From assembly GCF_900199405.1 (NCBI RefSeq), contig NZ_LT963430.1:1240001-1304000 (forward strand): a DNA stretch of 64,000 bases, given 5' to 3'. Positions within the stretch are counted from its first letter, which is position 1. Each line of letters starts with the position of its first letter. A program made the position numbers and the translations under genes. The DNA comes from Beduinella massiliensis (GTDB lineage: Bacteria; Bacillota; Clostridia; Christensenellales; Aristaeellaceae). Positions 52,395 to 62,007 of this stretch are shown piece by piece. The notes under the pieces were generated by a model, which saw only the letters and a list, made by a program, of their open reading frames with translations, had not been told where the DNA came from and ran no database searches.

Positions 52395-52412
52395 AGGGAT
52401 GGAGGGACGGAG

Positions 52413-53747
52413 ATGGAGCAGCAGTCCTTTTTTGACGACCGCAAGAGCAGCGCGCCGCTCGCGAGCCGCCTGCGGCCGCAGACGCTGGACGAATTCGTCG
52501 GCCAGCAGCACCTGATCGGAAAGGGGCGCGTGCTGCGCCAGCTGATCGAGCAGGATCAGGTCTCTTCCATGATCTTCTGGGGGCCGCCGGGCGTAGGCAA
52601 GACGACGCTGGCGCGCATTATCGCCGGGCGCACGAAGGCAAACTTCGTGGACTTCAGCGCGGTCACCAGCGGCATCAAGGAGATCAAGGAGGTCATGCAG
52701 CGCGCGGAAAACGCGCGCGCGATGGGCCTGCGCACGCTGCTCTTCGTGGACGAGATTCATCGCTTCAACAAGGCGCAGCAGGACGCCTTCCTGCCCTTTG
52801 TGGAAAAGGGCAGCATCACCCTCATCGGCGCGACGACGGAAAATCCGTCCTTTGAGGTGAACGCGGCGCTGCTTTCCCGCTGCAAGGTGTTCGTGCTGCA
52901 GGCGCTTTCCGCCCCGGACCTGGCGCAGCTGCTGCGCCGCGCGCTTCGCGACCCGCGCGGGTTTGGCAACCAGCGCGTGGAGATTTCGGACGAGCAGCTC
53001 GCGGCCATCGCCGCTTTTGCAAACGGCGACGCGCGCGCCGCGCTGAGCACGCTGGAGATGGCGGTGCTCAACGGCGAACTGCGCGCCGACGGCTCCACCC
53101 TCGTGACGAAGGAGACGCTTTCCCAGTGCGTCAGCCGCAAGTCCCTGCTCTACGACAAGAACGGCGAGGAACACTACAACCTGATTTCCGCGCTGCATAA
53201 ATCCATGCGAAACAGCGATCCGGACGCGGCGGTCTACTGGCTGTCGCGCATGCTGGAGGCGGGGGAGGACCCGCTCTACGTCGCCCGGCGCGTCATCCGT
53301 TTCGCCAGCGAGGACGTAGGCCTTGCGGACAGCCGCGCGCTCGCGCTCGCTGTGGACGCCTATCAGGCGTGCCACATGATCGGCATGCCGGAATGCACGC
53401 TCGCCCTGACGCAGGCGGTGGTCTACCTCTCGCTCGCGCCCAAGAGCAACGCCTGCTACGTGGCTTACGAGACCGCGAAACAGGACGCGCAGAATATGCT
53501 CGCGGAGCCCGTGCCCCTGGTGATCCGCAACGCCCCGACGCAGCTCATGGCAGACCTGCACTACGGTGAGGGCTACGTCTACGCGCACGACACCGAGGAA
53601 AAGATCGCTCTCATGCAGTGCCTGCCCGAAAGCCTCGAGGGCAAGCGCTACTACGTGCCCACGGCGCAGGGGAACGAGGCGCGCCTTGGCGAGCGGCTCG
53701 CCGAAATTCAGGCGTGGCGCGCGGAAAGGCGTGCGCAGAAAAAGTGA
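52413..53747 (+). CDS. rarA: Replication-associated recombination protein A (RarA/MgsA)
   Basis: A 444-residue AAA+ ATPase acting at stalled replication forks. Walker A is GPPGVGKTTL near residue 55, Walker B LLFVDEIHRFNKAQQDAFLP, sensor 1 ATTENPSF, and the arginine-finger area LLSRCKVF. The C-terminal tetramerisation part (FASEDVGLADSRAL, KSNACYVAY) is intact. Normal length. GGGACGGAG precedes the ATG. Confidence 0.95.
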   Translation: MEQQSFFDDRKSSAPLASRLRPQTLDEFVGQQHLIGKGRVLRQLIEQDQVSSMIFWGPPGVGKTTLARIIAGRTKANFVDFSAVTSGIKEIKEVMQRAENARAMGLRTLLFVDEIHRFNKAQQDAFLPFVEKGSITLIGATTENPSFEVNAALLSRCKVFVLQALSAPDLAQLLRRALRDPRGFGNQRVEISDEQLAAIAAFANGDARAALSTLEMAVLNGELRADGSTLVTKETLSQCVSRKSLLYDKNGEEHYNLISALHKSMRNSDPDAAVYWLSRMLEAGEDPLYVARRVIRFASEDVGLADSRALALAVDAYQACHMIGMPECTLALTQAVVYLSLAPKSNACYVAYETAKQDAQNMLAEPVPLVIRNAPTQLMADLHYGEGYVYAHDTEEKIALMQCLPESLEGKRYYVPTAQGNEARLGERLAEIQAWRAERRAQKK

Positions 53748-53868
53748 TGGCGCGAAGAAGATGGCTTTTAACTTGTAGGAACAGCCTTTATAAAGCGGTA
53801 CAGGCGATGCAATATCTATAAAAGAATTGTAGGCGGACGGTTTTCGTCCGTCCGATGGAGGATACGAC

Positions 53869-54993
53869 ATGAAGATATCCAAGAAGGACGCGCTGATGTG
53901 GTTTGAATTCTTTGCTGCGCTTCCGGAAGAGGAAGAAATCCTGACGCGCCAGCAGGAAATCATCTACGCAGTCCTCGCGCAGATCGAGGCGGCGGTCGAG
54001 CGCCGGCATGCGGAGCTGATGGGGGAGATCAAGGGCCTCAAGACGCTCGGCAACCGGACGTATTACGTGGGCGACGACCGCAGGTTCCCGATGGGCTGCC
54101 GCTCGTGCCTGTTCGGCACGGGACTGAGCGCGATTCGCAAGACAAACCGATGCAACCTTGCCTGCAAATTCTGCTACGACTACGGCCAGATGGACTGCCA
54201 GCCCCCGATCGGCGAGGGGCTCTGGGAGATCGGCGGCACGAAGTTTTACGAGCAGGACATCGACCTGCTTCTCTCTGTGCACCCAAAGCCCACCGGCATT
54301 TCCTACGTCTACCTGGAGCCGTTTATGGAGATTGAAAAGTATTACGGCATCATCTCCCGGTTCAGGGCGGCGGGGGTGCACCAGCACCTGTATACGAACG
54401 GTACCCTTGCGACCGAGGAGAACCTGCGCGCGCTGGGCGAGGCGGGCCTGGACGAGCTGCGCTTCAACCTGGGCGCGTCCGGCTGTGCGGACAGGGTGAT
54501 CGAAAGCATCGCCGCCGCCAAGCGCTACATTCCGCAGGTGGGCATCGAAACGCCCATGACGCCGGAATTCTTCGACGCCTTCCTGCAAAAAAAGCAGGCG
54601 ATCCTGGCCACAGGGCTGGACTTCATCAACTGCGCGGAGCTGCACCTGAACGAAAACAACATCGACAATTACTACGGCGAAAACCTGTACTGCACGCGGC
54701 TGGGCTACATTTCGCCCATCTGGAGCCGGGAGCTGACGCTTAAACTCATGCGGCTCGCGGACGAAGAGGGCTGGAATCTGGCGGTGCACGACTGCTCGAA
54801 CCGCACGAAGTTCGCGCGCGACCTGAACCTGCGCGGAAAAGAGGGCGGCTGGTTCGGCGCGAGCAGCTATGGCTGCGAGTTTTCCAAAATCCCCTGCGAG
54901 GTCTTTTTGCCGGTGCTGCGCGACGGGCGCTTCCGGTTCGTCAGCGAGGAAGAGCTGCCGGAGGGCTATCGGCCCGGGGATCTGGTCTTTTAA
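53869..54993 (+). CDS. Radical SAM protein, function unassigned
   Basis: A 374-residue radical SAM enzyme. The cluster motif is CNLACKFCYDYG near residue 97, followed by YLEPFMEIE, HLYTNGTLAT and RFNLGASGCADRV barrel motifs. A CRSCLF pair just before the cluster and a Cys-rich stretch near 310-345 (DCSNRT, SYGCEF, IPCEVF) could hold an extra cluster. The subfamily is not one I can name. A leader with a CGGACG/CGTCCG hairpin (53834-53850) precedes the ATG, with GGAGGA upstream. Confidence 0.82.
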   Translation: MKISKKDALMWFEFFAALPEEEEILTRQQEIIYAVLAQIEAAVERRHAELMGEIKGLKTLGNRTYYVGDDRRFPMGCRSCLFGTGLSAIRKTNRCNLACKFCYDYGQMDCQPPIGEGLWEIGGTKFYEQDIDLLLSVHPKPTGISYVYLEPFMEIEKYYGIISRFRAAGVHQHLYTNGTLATEENLRALGEAGLDELRFNLGASGCADRVIESIAAAKRYIPQVGIETPMTPEFFDAFLQKKQAILATGLDFINCAELHLNENNIDNYYGENLYCTRLGYISPIWSRELTLKLMRLADEEGWNLAVHDCSNRTKFARDLNLRGKEGGWFGASSYGCEFSKIPCEVFLPVLRDGRFRFVSEEELPEGYRPGDLVF

Positions 54994-55001
54994 GCGCATG
55001 A

Positions 55002-55044
55002 AAATCCCCCGCGTTTCGGGCTGGGCCCAAAACGCGGGGGATTT
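55002..55044. terminator. Bidirectional terminator
   Basis: AAATCCCCCGCGTTT (55002-55016) is the reverse complement of 55030-55044, with an extra GGGC/GCCC inner stem. It separates the convergent radical SAM and small membrane protein genes. Confidence 0.85.
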
Positions 55045-55045
55045 A

Positions 55046-55417
55046 TCAGTTTGGCTGAGCGGGCAGGCAGGTGAGAAACAGTATGGCGTACGCGAGCAGG
55101 AGCAAGACGATGTTCTCGATCAGCACGCCGAGCGATGGCATCGGCGGCCTTTCCTCCGGCTCTTCATCCGGCATGCTTGGGGGCTGTACCCATTCGAGCG
55201 AGGCGTTACGCTTTTTCCGATAGGAAGAAATCCAGTGGACGATGATGGCCAGGAGGGGGAGCGCGAGGATGGCGGCGGCGACGGGGTTGCCGGTCCTCGA
55301 TACTCTCCTCGAAATGCCCTTCGTAGCGGAATAAAGAGTGATCGCCAGCGCGAGCCCGATGGCGCCGAAGATCGAACCGAAGATGAGGTCGTCGCGTGGG
55401 TTCGGGGGCGTACTCAT
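55046..55417 (-). CDS. Small three-pass membrane protein
   Basis: A 123-residue hydrophobic protein with three likely membrane helices: near residues 11-33, 46-63 and 97-118. A basic loop (SSYRKKRNASLEW) and a Pro/Glu-rich loop lie between the last two. No known motif was recognised. It starts 4 bp inside the end of the IlvD-like gene and so is probably translated with it. Confidence 0.65.
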   Translation of the reverse strand: MSTPPNPRDDLIFGSIFGAIGLALAITLYSATKGISRRVSRTGNPVAAAILALPLLAIIVHWISSYRKKRNASLEWVQPPSMPDEEPEERPPMPSLGVLIENIVLLLLAYAILFLTCLPAQPN

Positions 55418-57132
55418 TCCATATAGCCGCCCTTCATGGGCGACACGGCGCGCTCGCAGAAGAGCTTCAGCACGCCGGATTGATACTTCGCCGCGCGCGG
55501 CTGCCAGCGCGCGCGGCGCTCCGCCAGAATCTGCTCCATTTCATCGGGCGTGCGCGCCTCGCCCCGCGCGCCCACGATGGAAAGCGCGCGCTTCGGGATG
55601 TCGATACGGATGAGGTCGCCCTCCTCCACGAGCGCGATGGGGCCGCCGGCGGCGGCCTCCGGGCTGACGTGGCCGATGGCGGGGCCCTTCGACGCGCCGG
55701 AGAAGCGCCCGTCGGTGATGAGCGCGATGGACCTGCCCAGCTCCGGATCGGAGGAAATCGCCTCCGTGGTGTAAAACATTTCCGGCATGCCGCTGCCCTT
55801 GGGCCCTTCGTAGCGGATGAAGACCGCGTCGCCGGGGCGGATGTCGTGGCGAAGCACCGCCGCGATGGCCTCTTCCTCGCTGTCAAAGGGCCGCGCGCGC
55901 AGCGTCGCCTGAAACATCTCCCTGGGCACGGCGCTGTGCTTGACGACCGCGCCCTCGGGCGCGAGATTGCCCCGTAGGATGGCGATGGTGCCGTCCCGGC
56001 CGATGGGGTCGTCGAACGGACGGATTACGTCCGTTCGCTTCAGATTCCAGGGGGCCAAATACCGTTCGCATTGGCCGTAGAAGCCGCTGGCGCGCAGCGC
56101 CTCCAGGTTTTCGCCCAGCGTCTTGCCGGTAACGGTCATGACGTCCAGGTGCAGCATGGAGCGAATCTCCTCCATCACGGCGGGGACGCCGCCCGCGTAA
56201 TAGAAAAACTGCGCGGGCCAGCGGCCCGCAGGGCGGATGTCCAGCAGGTAGTGCGCGCCGCGGTGCAGGCGGTCGAAGGCCTCTGCGTCCAGGTCGATGC
56301 CGAACTCGTGGGCGATGGCGGGGATGTGCAGCAGGCTGTTGGTCGAGCCGGAGATGGCCGCGTGCACCATGATCGCGTTTTCAAAGCTTTCGCGCGTCAC
56401 GATCTGGCGCGCCGTGACGCCGCGCCGCGCCATGTCCGCCGCGAGGCGTCCCGCCTGATACGCGGCCTCGCGCAGTTCCCCGCAGGTCGCGGGCATCAGC
56501 GCGGTGCCGGGCAGCATCAGGCCCAGCGCCTCCGCCATGATCTGCATCGTGGAGGCCGTGCCCATGAAGCTGCACGCGCCGCAGCTGGGGCAGGCATGGC
56601 GCTTGTAGTACGTGAGCTGTTCCTCCGTGATCTCGCCGCGCTGACGCATGGCGCTGTACATGCCGATCTGCTCCAGCGTCAAAAGGTCGGGGCCCGCGTC
56701 CATTACGCCGCCCGTGACGACGACGGAGGGGATGTTCACCCGGCCGATGCCCATGAGCTGCGCGGGCACGGCTTTGTCGCAGCTGGCGATGAAAACGCCC
56801 GCGTCGAACGTCGTGGCGTTTGCGTGGATTTCGATCATGTTCGCGATCATGTCGCGGTGGGCGAGCGAGTAGTTGATGCCGTCGTGCCCCTGCGCCATGC
56901 CGTCGCATATGTCGGTGGCAAAGTAGCGCGCGGCCTTTGCGCCGCCGTCCGCGATGCCGCGCGCCGCCTCCTGAACCAGCTCCATCAGGTGCGCGCTGCC
57001 CGGGTGGCTGTCGCCAAACGTGCTTTCCACGAGCACCTGGGGCTTTTCGAGGTCGTCCTCCGTCCATCCCATGCCCATGCGCAGCGGGTCCATCTCCGGC
57101 GCGAGGGCGCGAATCTTCTGGCTGTTCAACAT
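55414..57132 (-). CDS. IlvD/Edd-family dehydratase, possibly dihydroxy-acid or sugar-acid dehydratase
   Basis: A 572-residue iron-sulfur dehydratase. Two of the three cluster cysteines of the family are present: Cys118 in FIASCDKAVPAQ and Cys187 in SCGACSFMGTAS. The first, normally in a PCN-like motif, is replaced by DSHPGSAH (41-48). The late motifs GPKGSGMPEM and LITDGRFSGASKGPAIGHVSPEAA are intact. I chose the ATG at 57132 although its GGAAGG is a little far; the longer upstream frame has no site. It could serve branched-chain synthesis or sugar-acid breakdown; the adjacent GH130 gene favours the second. Not called ilvD for that reason. Confidence 0.8.
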   Translation of the reverse strand: MLNSQKIRALAPEMDPLRMGMGWTEDDLEKPQVLVESTFGDSHPGSAHLMELVQEAARGIADGGAKAARYFATDICDGMAQGHDGINYSLAHRDMIANMIEIHANATTFDAGVFIASCDKAVPAQLMGIGRVNIPSVVVTGGVMDAGPDLLTLEQIGMYSAMRQRGEITEEQLTYYKRHACPSCGACSFMGTASTMQIMAEALGLMLPGTALMPATCGELREAAYQAGRLAADMARRGVTARQIVTRESFENAIMVHAAISGSTNSLLHIPAIAHEFGIDLDAEAFDRLHRGAHYLLDIRPAGRWPAQFFYYAGGVPAVMEEIRSMLHLDVMTVTGKTLGENLEALRASGFYGQCERYLAPWNLKRTDVIRPFDDPIGRDGTIAILRGNLAPEGAVVKHSAVPREMFQATLRARPFDSEEEAIAAVLRHDIRPGDAVFIRYEGPKGSGMPEMFYTTEAISSDPELGRSIALITDGRFSGASKGPAIGHVSPEAAAGGPIALVEEGDLIRIDIPKRALSIVGARGEARTPDEMEQILAERRARWQPRAAKYQSGVLKLFCERAVSPMKGGYME

Positions 57133-57274
57133 GCGGGTCCCCATCCTTCCTTTGCTTTTCCCATTGTAGCATGAAAGGGGAGGGGAAAAAAGCAGAGAAT
57201 GCAAAAAACACTCGATTTTGGCGCGCGGATGCGTCATAATAGAGTCACAACAGCATGTAAAGAGGAGTGATTCC

Positions 57275-58264
57275 ATGGCGAAAATCATTGGCGCAGCCCT
57301 GCCGAACATTCCATGGCAGGAGCGTACCGCGGGCTGTCAGGATCCCGTGTGGCGCTACAGCGGGAACCCCATCATTGGGCGCGACGCGATCCCGTCCAGC
57401 AACAGCGTGTTCAACAGCGCCGTCGTTCCCTTTGGGGAAGGCTTCGCGGGCGTGTTCCGCTGCGATTCCAAGTCGGTCAGCATGGACATCTTCGCGGGCT
57501 TTTCAAAGGATGGCCTGCACTGGAACATCGACCACGAGCCCATCCGCTTTGAGGGCGACCCCGCCGTGACGGCGCGCGAATACCGCTACGACCCGCGCGT
57601 GTGCTTCATGGACGGCAGGTATTACGTCACCTGGTGCAACGGCTATCACGGCCCGACGATCGGCGTCGCCTGGACGGAGGACTTTAAGACGTTCCACCAG
57701 CTTGAGAACGCCTTCCTGCCCTATAACCGCAACGGCGTGCTCTTCCCGCGGAAGATCGGCGGCATGTACGCCATGCTCAGCCGCCCATCCGACACGGGGC
57801 ATACGCCGTTCGGAGACATCTTCGTCAGCTTCAGCCCGGATCTCACGTTCTGGGGCAAGCATCGCTACGTGATGGGCACCATCGGCGACGACCGCTCCGC
57901 GTGGCAGTCCAAAAAGATCGGCCCCGGCCCCATCCCCATCGAGACGGACGAGGGCTGGCTGCTCATCTATCACGGCGTCATCAACACCTGCAACGGCTTC
58001 GTGTACCGCGTGGGCGCGGCGCTGCTGGATATCGAAAAGCCCTGGATCGTGAAGGAGCGCGGCGCGTATTACATCCTGGGGCCGCGCGAGCTTTACGAGT
58101 GCGTGGGCGACGTGCCCAACGTGACCTTCCCCTGCGCGACGCTGCAGGACGCCGCGACCGGCCGCATCGCGATCTACTACGGCTGCGCGGACACCGTGAC
58201 GGGCCTCGCGTTTACGACGGTGGACGACCTGCTCGCGTACATCAAGGCGCACCCCTTAAAGTAA
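57275..58264 (+). CDS. GH130-family beta-mannoside phosphorylase-like protein
   Basis: A 329-residue five-bladed beta-propeller protein of glycoside hydrolase family 130. Blade motifs include [44 protein letters not shown] (with the expected catalytic Asp) and [18 protein letters not shown] in outline, and a [10 protein letters not shown] blade. GH130 enzymes phosphorolyse beta-mannosides such as mannobiose, releasing mannose 1-phosphate. The exact substrate is uncertain. AGAGGAG precedes the ATG at 57275. Divergent from the IlvD-like gene. Confidence 0.9.
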   Translation: MAKIIGAALPNIPWQERTAGCQDPVWRYSGNPIIGRDAIPSSNSVFNSAVVPFGEGFAGVFRCDSKSVSMDIFAGFSKDGLHWNIDHEPIRFEGDPAVTAREYRYDPRVCFMDGRYYVTWCNGYHGPTIGVAWTEDFKTFHQLENAFLPYNRNGVLFPRKIGGMYAMLSRPSDTGHTPFGDIFVSFSPDLTFWGKHRYVMGTIGDDRSAWQSKKIGPGPIPIETDEGWLLIYHGVINTCNGFVYRVGAALLDIEKPWIVKERGAYYILGPRELYECVGDVPNVTFPCATLQDAATGRIAIYYGCADTVTGLAFTTVDDLLAYIKAHPLK

Positions 58265-58272
58265 CCATGCGT

Positions 58273-58299
58273 CCGGGGAGGCTGCGGCTTCCCCGGCTT
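58273..58299 (+). terminator. Terminator after the GH130 gene
   Basis: CCGGGGAGGC (58273-58282) pairs with GCTTCCCCGG (58287-58296), with a TGCG loop and one G-U pair, followed by CTTT. Confidence 0.6.
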
Positions 58300-58413
58300 T
58301 GCGCGTGCGCCCGACGAGGGGCCCATGGAAGAAAAATCAAGACGCATGCGCTCCAGTTCAGCAAGCCGAGCTTTAGTTGGGGCGCTGAAACGAGATGCAA
58401 AAAGGAGAAAAAC

Positions 58414-59184
58414 ATGCATCAGGCAATCGAAGAGATGAAGCGCAGGCTTCTGCTCCTGCTGGGGGACGAGCTTACGGCATTTTACCTGTACGGTTCGGTC
58501 GTCCTGGGCGACTTCAAGCCAGGCTGGAGCGATATCGACATGCTGTGCTTCACGAAAGAGCCGGTTGGGGAGGCACAGGCGCTGGCGCTGGTGAACCTTC
58601 GCCAGACGATGCTCGCGGAGGAGCCCCAAAACCCGTACTACAGGCTATTTGAAGGCGCTATCGTTTCGCTGAAGGAGTTTTGCAGCGAGAAATACACTCG
58701 GGTGGTCTACTGGGGGACGAGCGGGCAGCGCGTGACCGACAGGTATTGCTTCGATGCCTTTTCGCGCTATGAGCTTTTGCACGACGGTCTGCTCGTTTGC
58801 GGCACGGACGTACGGGACGTACTTGAAGCGCCTGACGATTCGCAGCTAAAAGAGGCGGTAGCGGAGCACCTGCGCACGATTCGGCGGTACGCGGTGCAGA
58901 CGAACGACAGCCTTTACGCCTGCGGCTGGCTGCTGGACATCGCACGGGGACTGTATACGCTGCGGACTGGCCGCGTCATCGCCAAGACGGAGGCGGGTGA
59001 ATGGTCGCTGGCGCAGGGATTGTGCCCCGTGCGGGAGGAAATGCTGCGAACCCTTCAGATCAGGAAGGCGCCCGCACGTTATCGGGACGACGAGGGAACG
59101 AAGGCGTGGCTTTCGTCGCTGGGGCCCGCCGTGCAGCGCTTCGCCGACGTGCTGGAATCGGAGCTGACAGGGAGCGCCTGCTGA
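58414..59184 (+). CDS. AadA-like nucleotidyltransferase
   Basis: A 256-residue protein resembling the ANT(3'')/ANT(9) aminoglycoside adenylyltransferase group. The core is FYLYGSVVLGDFKPGWSDIDML near residue 23, with the Gly-Ser pair and two Asp residues for metal. The C-terminal half is a helical domain of the DUF4111 type (HLRTIRRYAVQT, CGWLLDIARGLYTLRTGRVIAKTEAGEW). The ATG at 58414 has AAAAGGAG upstream; the frame is open far upstream in GH130, which is a shadow. Resistance is inferred from family only. Confidence 0.85.
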   Translation: MHQAIEEMKRRLLLLLGDELTAFYLYGSVVLGDFKPGWSDIDMLCFTKEPVGEAQALALVNLRQTMLAEEPQNPYYRLFEGAIVSLKEFCSEKYTRVVYWGTSGQRVTDRYCFDAFSRYELLHDGLLVCGTDVRDVLEAPDDSQLKEAVAEHLRTIRRYAVQTNDSLYACGWLLDIARGLYTLRTGRVIAKTEAGEWSLAQGLCPVREEMLRTLQIRKAPARYRDDEGTKAWLSSLGPAVQRFADVLESELTGSAC

Positions 59185-59341
59185 AAGAAATAGGCTTTCC
59201 CGGCGGACGGGCGATGCGAGCGGACAGCCGCGGCGCGCGTCCGCCTTTTTCTTACACTTTCGTAAGCTGGGCAACCGCGTGGCTGTTTACGTCAAAATGG
59301 TGGTATAATGGGGGCATTACATGGGGAGAGGAGAATCCCGA

Positions 59342-60034
59342 TTGAAGCCGATTCTGCTGCTGGAGGACGACGCGGCGCTTTTGGACGGGCTGTGCTACGC
59401 GCTGAAAAAGGACGGGTTTGAGGTGACCTGCGCCCGAACGGCCGCGCAGGCGCTTTGCCTGCTGAAAGAGGGGGAATATGGCCTGCTGCTGCTCGACGTG
59501 TCGCTGCCGGACGGCACGGGCTTCGACGTCTGCGAGTGGGTGCGCGGCCGGGGCGACGGCGTGCCCATCCTCTTTTTGACCGCCGCGGACGAGGAGGTCA
59601 GCGTCATGCGCGGGCTGGACTGCGGAGGCGACGACTACGTCACAAAGCCCTTTCGATTTGGCGAGCTGTGCGCGCGCATCCGTGCGCTGCTGCGCCGCGC
59701 GGACGGCGGGTACGCGGCGGGCGACCGCCTCGTCTGCGGCGACGTGAGCGTGAACCTCGCATCCTGCCGCGCGGCGGTGCGCGGAAGGCCGCTGGAGCTC
59801 ACGGTGGCCGAATACCGGCTTCTCTGCCTGCTCCTGCGCGAGGCGGGCCGCGTGGTTTCGCGGCAGGCGATTTTAAGCGCCTTGTGGGACAGCGGCGGCG
59901 ACTTCGTGGACGACAACACGCTCTCCGTCTACGTGCGCAGGCTGCGCGAAAAGCTGGAGGAGGACCCGTCCCACCCGCGGCGGCTGCTGACCGAGCGCGG
60001 GCTGGGTTACCGGTTTAAGGCGGTGGACGCATGA
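59342..60034 (+). CDS. OmpR-family response regulator
   Basis: A 230-residue two-component regulator. The receiver has Glu8-Asp9-Asp10, phosphoacceptor Asp52 in LLDVSLPDG and Lys in VTKPFRFGE. The C-terminal half is a winged helix (LELTVAEYRLLCLLLREAGRVVSRQ, DDNTLSVYVRRLREKL, TERGLGYRF). The TTG start at 59342 has GGAGAGGAG upstream. A TATAAT lies at 59304-59309. It overlaps its kinase gene by 4 bp and probably controls the ABC genes that follow. Confidence 0.95.
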   Translation: MKPILLLEDDAALLDGLCYALKKDGFEVTCARTAAQALCLLKEGEYGLLLLDVSLPDGTGFDVCEWVRGRGDGVPILFLTAADEEVSVMRGLDCGGDDYVTKPFRFGELCARIRALLRRADGGYAAGDRLVCGDVSVNLASCRAAVRGRPLELTVAEYRLLCLLLREAGRVVSRQAILSALWDSGGDFVDDNTLSVYVRRLREKLEEDPSHPRRLLTERGLGYRFKAVDA

Positions 60035-61260
60035 TTTGGGGGGAGGACAGAACCGCTCGGCGTTTCTTTTTGCTGACGGTACTTTTATGCGCGCTGCTCA
60101 CGGCCCTTTCGTGCCTTTCGGCCGTTTGGGGTGCGCGCCGGGCGCAGACGCTGCTTTTCAAGCGCGAGGCGGAGATCGCGGGCGCGCTGCTGAAACAGGG
60201 CGTGCCGGCGGACGTGATCGCCGTAAGCCTCGCGGACACGGGCGGGACGGCGGCGGGCGAGGCGCTGCTGTCGCGCGCCGGGCGCACGCCTCAAACGCCT
60301 GCGTGCCTGATTCCTTACGTCCGAGCGCTCGCGCGGAGCGGCGCCCTGCGCGCTTTCCTGCTGGCTGCTGGCTTTTCCGCCGCGCTGCTGACGCTTTGCG
60401 CGGCCTGGCTTCAGAGAAGGGAACGCCGCCTGGGCGACGCGGCGCGCATCGTCGCCCGTTATGCGGACGCGGATTTTTCCCTCCGTCTGCCGCAGGCGGA
60501 GGAAGGGGCGCTGGGCAGGTTGATGGCGGCGGTGGACGCCCTGGCGACGGCGCTTCAGGCGCAGGGGGAGACGGAGCGGAGGAACAAGGAGTTTTTGCAG
60601 CGCACCATTTCGGACATTTCACACCAGATCAAGACGCCGCTCGCCGCCGCGCGGCTGTACAGCGAGATCATCGAAGCGGAGCCCGACGACCCCGAAACGG
60701 TGACGGCCTTCTGCGTAAAGACGCAGGTTTCGCTTACGCGCATGGAGGAACTGATCCTTTCCCTGCTCAAGATCGCCCGCATCGACGCGGGCGGCATCGC
60801 CTTTGAGCGCGCCGTCTGCCGGGTGGAATCGCTCGCGCGGCGCGCGGCGGAGGAACTCATGCAGCGCGCCGTGCACGAGAAAAAGCGCATCGAGCTGAGC
60901 GGCCCGGCGGACGAGACGGTGCTGTGCGACGCGCAGTGGACGGCCGAAGCCATCGGCAATCTGATCAAAAACGCCCTCGACCACATGGGGCCGGGGGGCA
61001 CGGTGCGCGTCGTGTGGGAGCGCTCGCCGGTAATGCTGCGCATCCGCGTATTGGACGACGGCGAGGGGATTGCGCCGGAGGAGCTGCCCCACATCTTCAA
61101 GCGCTTTTACCGAAGCCGCAGCGGGATCGATGCGCAGGGCGTAGGCCTGGGCCTGCCGCTGTGCAGGGCGATCGTGGAGGGGCAGGGCGGTTTGCTCTCG
61201 GTCGAAAGCGAGCCTGGGCGGGGCAGCGCCTTCACGATCTCCTTCCTGACGAATCCGTAA
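60031..61260 (+). CDS. Two-component sensor histidine kinase
   Basis: A 409-residue membrane kinase. TM1 is near residues 12-34 and TM2 near 107-127, with a short extracellular part of about 70 residues between them, then HAMP. The phospho-accepting His is in ISDISHQIKTPLAA near residue 195. The ATPase part has NLIKNALDHM (N box), LDDGEGI and GVGLGLPLC (G boxes). The small sensor part is like kinases that detect antibiotics together with ABC transporters. Overlaps the regulator (ATGA). Confidence 0.95.
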   Translation: MIWGEDRTARRFFLLTVLLCALLTALSCLSAVWGARRAQTLLFKREAEIAGALLKQGVPADVIAVSLADTGGTAAGEALLSRAGRTPQTPACLIPYVRALARSGALRAFLLAAGFSAALLTLCAAWLQRRERRLGDAARIVARYADADFSLRLPQAEEGALGRLMAAVDALATALQAQGETERRNKEFLQRTISDISHQIKTPLAAARLYSEIIEAEPDDPETVTAFCVKTQVSLTRMEELILSLLKIARIDAGGIAFERAVCRVESLARRAAEELMQRAVHEKKRIELSGPADETVLCDAQWTAEAIGNLIKNALDHMGPGGTVRVVWERSPVMLRIRVLDDGEGIAPEELPHIFKRFYRSRSGIDAQGVGLGLPLCRAIVEGQGGLLSVESEPGRGSAFTISFLTNP

Positions 61261-61323
61261 GATGAAATTCACGCGTCCGTCATCTGGAAATGGTAAGCTG
61301 CTGTGCGTAAGGAGGCAGAGGTC

Positions 61324-62007
61324 ATGGAAATCTTAAAGGTACAAAACCTGTGCAAGACGTATGGCAGCGGGGAGGCGCACGTAGACGCGCTGAAGGACGT
61401 TTCATTCAGCCTTCAAAAGGGCGAGTTCGCGGCGGTCGTCGGCGAGTCGGGCTCCGGCAAGAGCACGCTGCTCAACTGCATCGGCGCGCTGGACGCGCCG
61501 TCCGCGGGAAAGGTTCTTCTGGACGGCAAGGATCTGTTTTCGATGAAGGAGCAGGAGCGCACGATCTTCCGGCGCAGGCATATCGGCTTCGTATTTCAGT
61601 CGTTCCATCTGGTGCAGGAACTGACGGTGGAACAGAACATCGTCTTCCCGCTCCTGCTGGACGGCAGGCGCGCGCAGGCGGGGCAGGTGCAGGAAATGCT
61701 GGACGTGCTGGGGCTGACGGATCGACGCAGCCACCTGCCGGGCCAGCTTTCCGGCGGGCAGCAGCAGCGCGTGGCCATCGGGCGCGCGCTCATCACCCGC
61801 CCGGCGCTGATCCTTGCGGACGAGCCCACGGGCAACCTGGATACGGGCAGCAGCCGGGACGTGCTCGACCTGCTCACCCAGGCGTCACGGCGCTTTCAGC
61901 AGACCATCCTGATGATCACCCACAACATGAACCTGACCTCCTGCGTAGACCGCGTGCTGCGCGTGTCGGACGGCAGGCTTACGGATTTGGGAGGGGAGCG
62001 GGCATGA
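61324..62007 (+). CDS. ABC transporter ATPase of the MacB/LolD/BceA group
   Basis: A 227-residue ATPase. Walker A is GESGSGKST, signature LSGGQQQR, Walker [13 protein letters not shown], and H loop ITHNMN. The pattern, including [17 protein letters not shown], is that of ATPases paired with FtsX-type permeases. The ATG at 61324 follows AAGGAGG. It overlaps the permease gene by 4 bp. With the upstream two-component pair it forms a likely antimicrobial-peptide response module. Confidence 0.95.
   Translation: MEILKVQNLCKTYGSGEAHVDALKDVSFSLQKGEFAAVVGESGSGKSTLLNCIGALDAPSAGKVLLDGKDLFSMKEQERTIFRRRHIGFVFQSFHLVQELTVEQNIVFPLLLDGRRAQAGQVQEMLDVLGLTDRRSHLPGQLSGGQQQRVAIGRALITRPALILADEPTGNLDTGSSRDVLDLLTQASRRFQQTILMITHNMNLTSCVDRVLRVSDGRLTDLGGERA

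Noticed and set aside
52386-53963. 525-residue minus-strand frame
   Set aside because: Antisense to rarA, which has complete AAA+ motifs.
56071-57174. 367-residue plus-strand frame
   Set aside because: Antisense to the IlvD/Edd-type gene; no motif.
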